Origin: Pseudomonadota bacterium
Lineage (GTDB): Bacteria; Pseudomonadota; Alphaproteobacteria; Rhizobiales; Beijerinckiaceae
DNA: 7,960 nucleotides
Reading direction: 5' to 3'
NCBI GenBank assembly: GCA_028876585.1
Contig: JAGWRL010000239.1
Coordinates: 1 to 7,960, forward strand
The notes beneath the pieces were generated by a model, which was not told the DNA's origin, did not search any database, and saw only the letters and a list, made by a program, of their open reading frames with translations. The position numbers and the translations under genes were made by a program. Shown piece after piece: positions 5,836 to 7,960 of this stretch (the first letter of the stretch is position 1; every line of letters starts with the position of its first letter).

Positions 5836-7599
5836 ATGAAGTTGGGATTGAAACTGGGTCTTGTCTCCGCGCTGGCGCTCGCCGCCGCGTCGCTCGGCGC
5901 CCGCGCCGAGCCCGTCACCGACCAGATGCTGTTGAATGACGCGACCACCACGACGTCGGTTGTCACCAACGGCATCGGCCTGCAAGGGCAGCGCTTCAGC
6001 CCGCTGAAGCAGATCGACAAGACGACCGTGAAAAACCTCGTCCCCGCCTGGTCGTTCTCGTTCGGCGGCGAGAAGCAGCGCGGCCAGGAGAGCCAGGGGC
6101 TCGTCCATGACGGCGTCATCTATGTCACCGGCTCCTACAGCCGTCTCTATGCCATCGACGCCAAGACCGGCGAGAAGAAGTGGGAATATGACGCCCGTCT
6201 GCCCGAGGGCATCCTGCCCTGCTGCGACGTCGTCAATCGCGGCCCGGCGCTGTACGGCGAATATGTCTATTTCGGCACGCTCGACGCGCAGCTCGTCGCG
6301 CTGCACGCCAAGACCGGCAAGCTCGCCTGGAAGAAAGAGATCGAGGACTTCAAGGGCGGCTATTCGATGACCGCCGCGCCGCTGATCGTGCCGACCAAGG
6401 CGCATGGCGCGCTGATCCTCACCGGCGTCTCCGGCGGCGAATTCGGCGTCGTCGGCCGCGTCGAGGCGCGCAAGGCCTCCACCGGCGAACTCGTGTGGAC
6501 CCGCCCCGTGCTCGAAGGCCTGACCGGCACGCTGGACGGCAAGGACACCACGATGACCGGCAAGGTCAACGAGACCTGGCCGGGCGACATGTACAAGTTC
6601 GGCGGCGGCGCGCCCTGGCTCGGCGGCACCTACGATCCCGAGACCAAGCTCGCCTTCTTCGGCACCGGCAACCCGGCGCCGTGGAATTCCTGGCTGCGTC
6701 CGGGCGACAACAAGTGGACCTCGTCGCGCCTCGCCATCGACCCCGAGAACGGCGAGATCAAGTGGGGCTTCCAGACCACCCCGCACGACGGCTGGGACTT
6801 TGACGGCGTCAACGAGTTCATCTCGTTCGACACCAAGGACGGCAAGAAGCTCGGCGCCACCGCCGATCGCAACGGCTTCTTCTACGTGCTCGACCGCACC
6901 GACGGCAAATTCCTGCACGCGACGCCGTTCGTGGCGAAAATCACCTGGGCCAAGGAAATCGGCAAGGACGGCCGCCCGGTCTATAACGACGACAACCGCC
7001 CCGGCGACCCGACCAAGGGCGACGGCAAGGAAGGCAAGCAGGTGTTCTCGGTGCCCTCGTTCCTGGGCGGCAAGAACCAGATGCCGATGGCCTATTCGCA
7101 GAACACCGGCCTGTTCTATGTCCCCTCCAACGAATGGGGCATGGACATCCACAACGAGCCGGTCGCCTACAAGAAGGGCGCGGCCTATCTCGGCGCCGGC
7201 TTCACCATCCACACCATCTTCGACGACCATATCGGCTCGCTGAAGGCGATCGATCCGGCCGACGGCGCGGTCAAGTGGGAATACAAGAACACCGCTCCGC
7301 TGTGGGGCGGCGTGCTGACCACGGCCGGCGGCCTCGTCATCACCGGGACGCCCGAGGGCTACCTGATGGTGTTCGACGACAAGACCGGCGAAGTGCTGTG
7401 GAAGTTCAACGTCGGCACCGGCATCGTCGCGCCGCCGATCGCCTGGGAGCAGGACGGCCAGGAGATGATCGGCGTGGCGGCCGGCTGGGGCGGCGCGGTG
7501 CCGCTGTGGGGCGGCGACGTCGCCAAGCAGGTGAAGGACATCAACCAGGGCGGCTCCTACTGGGTGTTCCGCCTGCCGCAGAAGACGGCCGCCAAGTAA
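5836..7599 (+). CDS. PQQ-dependent alcohol dehydrogenase, lanthanide-type active site (ExaF/PedH-like)
   Basis: A 587-residue periplasmic quinoprotein that oxidises primary alcohols to aldehydes and reduces cytochrome c. Residues 1-24 are a Sec signal peptide (ending ARA). The remainder is an eight-bladed tryptophan-docking propeller with repeats such as '[13 protein letters not shown]', '[13 protein letters not shown]' and '[13 protein letters not shown]'. Expected active-site residues are the vicinal Cys129-Cys130 pair, Glu202 and Asn279 (metal), Trp261 (PQQ stacking), catalytic Asp321 and Arg345. Asp323, two residues after the catalytic base ('[10 protein letters not shown]'), is the extra acid found in lanthanide-dependent enzymes; calcium enzymes such as ExaA have Ser, Thr or Ala there. 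Overall sequence resembles ethanol dehydrogenases (ExaA, PedE/PedH) more than methanol dehydrogenases, and no C-terminal heme domain is present, so a separate cytochrome is needed. GGGAGG (5825-5830) supports the ATG. It lies downstream of pedF and the binding protein and ends at a terminator. Confidence 0.95.
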   Translation: MKLGLKLGLVSALALAAASLGARAEPVTDQMLLNDATTTTSVVTNGIGLQGQRFSPLKQIDKTTVKNLVPAWSFSFGGEKQRGQESQGLVHDGVIYVTGSYSRLYAIDAKTGEKKWEYDARLPEGILPCCDVVNRGPALYGEYVYFGTLDAQLVALHAKTGKLAWKKEIEDFKGGYSMTAAPLIVPTKAHGALILTGVSGGEFGVVGRVEARKASTGELVWTRPVLEGLTGTLDGKDTTMTGKVNETWPGDMYKFGGGAPWLGGTYDPETKLAFFGTGNPAPWNSWLRPGDNKWTSSRLAIDPENGEIKWGFQTTPHDGWDFDGVNEFISFDTKDGKKLGATADRNGFFYVLDRTDGKFLHATPFVAKITWAKEIGKDGRPVYNDDNRPGDPTKGDGKEGKQVFSVPSFLGGKNQMPMAYSQNTGLFYVPSNEWGMDIHNEPVAYKKGAAYLGAGFTIHTIFDDHIGSLKAIDPADGAVKWEYKNTAPLWGGVLTTAGGLVITGTPEGYLMVFDDKTGEVLWKFNVGTGIVAPPIAWEQDGQEMIGVAAGWGGAVPLWGGDVAKQVKDINQGGSYWVFRLPQKTAAK

Positions 7600-7617
7600 G
7601 CGTGTTATAAATCTGCG

Positions 7618-7648
7618 ACGCCGGGCCCCGCGCCCGGCGTTTCTTGTT
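7618..7648 (+). terminator. Intrinsic terminator after the alcohol dehydrogenase
   Basis: A perfect 9-bp GC-rich stem, ACGCCGGGC (7618-7626) with GCCCGGCGT (7632-7640), around a CCCGC loop, is followed by TTCTTGTT (7641-7648). It begins 18 bases after the dehydrogenase stop codon and should end the pedF-binding protein-dehydrogenase transcript. Its T-run ends only 15 bases before the next start codon. Confidence 0.88.
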
Positions 7649-7663
7649 CCCCGGCGAACCGCC

Positions 7664-7960
7664 ATGACCCGTTTCCTCATCGTCGACGATCACCCGCTGT
7701 TCCGCGAGGCGCTGCAAAGCGCGGTCAGGATGGCGCACGCCGACGCCGAAGTGTTCGAGGCGACCTCGATCGAGGGCGCGATCGACGTCGCCGCCGCGCA
7801 TCGCGATCTCGACCTCGCGCTGCTCGATCTGTCGCTGCCCGGCACGTCGGGCTTTTCCGGCCTGGTGCGCTTTCGCTCGGCCCATCCCAAACTGCCCGTC
7901 GTCGTCGTCTCCGGCCACGAGGAGGTGGAGCTGGTCGCCGAGGCGATGTCGCTCGGCATC
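7664..7960 (+). CDS. Response regulator, AgmR/PedR/ErbR-like (3' end outside window)
   Basis: The first 99 codons of a two-component response regulator. What is seen is a receiver domain: acidic pair Asp8-Asp9 in 'FLIVDDHPLFREAL', phosphoacceptor Asp55 in 'LALLDLSLPG', and Ser83 in 'VVVVSGHEE' as the switch Ser/Thr. The conserved Lys and the output domain lie beyond the edge. 'DDHPLFREAL' and 'LLDLSLPG' are typical of the NarL/FixJ class, about 210-220 residues with a LuxR-type helix-turn-helix, and the block resembles AgmR/PedR/ErbR regulators that control PQQ alcohol oxidation in Pseudomonas. Assignment to that subgroup is inference from similarity and neighbourhood. No strong ribosome site precedes the ATG; GGCGAACC is the nearest purine-containing stretch. 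It starts directly after the dehydrogenase terminator, so its promoter must lie at or before that hairpin. No partner kinase is visible. Confidence 0.87.
   Translation, partial: MTRFLIVDDHPLFREALQSAVRMAHADAEVFEATSIEGAIDVAAAHRDLDLALLDLSLPGTSGFSGLVRFRSAHPKLPVVVVSGHEEVELVAEAMSLGI

Noticed and set aside
5662..7680. Long open minus-strand frame (over 670 codons) opposite the alcohol dehydrogenase
   Set aside because: It has low-complexity, Arg/Ala/Val-rich translation and no motifs. It exists because of high GC at third codon positions of the true gene.

Overview
The window looks like GC-rich chromosomal DNA from an alphaproteobacterium, probably Hyphomicrobiales and perhaps a Beijerinckiaceae- or Methylocystaceae-like methylotroph relative. 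This placement rests on gene content, codon style and the repeat in the cytochrome/oxidoreductase gap. It is inference, not a database result.

Layout, left to right. (1) 2-601 (+): the C-terminal end of a TonB-dependent outer-membrane receptor, cut by the window edge. (2) 737-1117 (+): a secreted monoheme class I cytochrome c. (3) 1118-1335: a gap with a nested inverted repeat and then a strong terminator shared by converging transcripts. (4) 4079 down to 1336 (-): a two-gene operon with a 4-bp ATGA overlap. It encodes a [2Fe-2S] small subunit and a Tat-exported molybdopterin large subunit of the isoquinoline-1-oxidoreductase/periplasmic aldehyde dehydrogenase type. (5) 4080-4439: a divergent regulatory gap with an AT-rich island and several inverted repeats. 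(6) 4440-7599 (+): cytochrome c-550 of the PedF type, a MxaJ/XoxJ-like periplasmic binding protein, and a PQQ-dependent alcohol dehydrogenase whose active site carries the Asp-x-Asp signature of lanthanide-dependent enzymes (ExaF/PedH type). (7) 7600-7663: an intrinsic terminator. (8) 7664 to the right edge (+): the receiver domain of a LuxR/FixJ-type response regulator resembling AgmR/PedR/ErbR, cut by the window edge.

How the genes may work together (inference from the families): the quinoprotein oxidises a primary alcohol in the periplasm and passes electrons to the PedF-type cytochrome. The aldehyde produced could be oxidised to the acid by the molybdenum enzyme, which has no flavin subunit here and so probably also uses a c-type cytochrome. 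The cytochrome at 737 is a candidate for that role. The binding-protein homologue probably serves dehydrogenase maturation or function rather than transport, since no permease or ATPase is visible. The response regulator is a likely controller of the cluster. The TonB receptor could import a metal chelate, for example a lanthanide complex, but its substrate cannot be read from the sequence. All the visible enzymes belong to known families. The most interesting points are the lanthanide-type active site, the possible complete periplasmic alcohol-to-acid route, the terminator placed directly before the regulator, and the repeats in the gaps.
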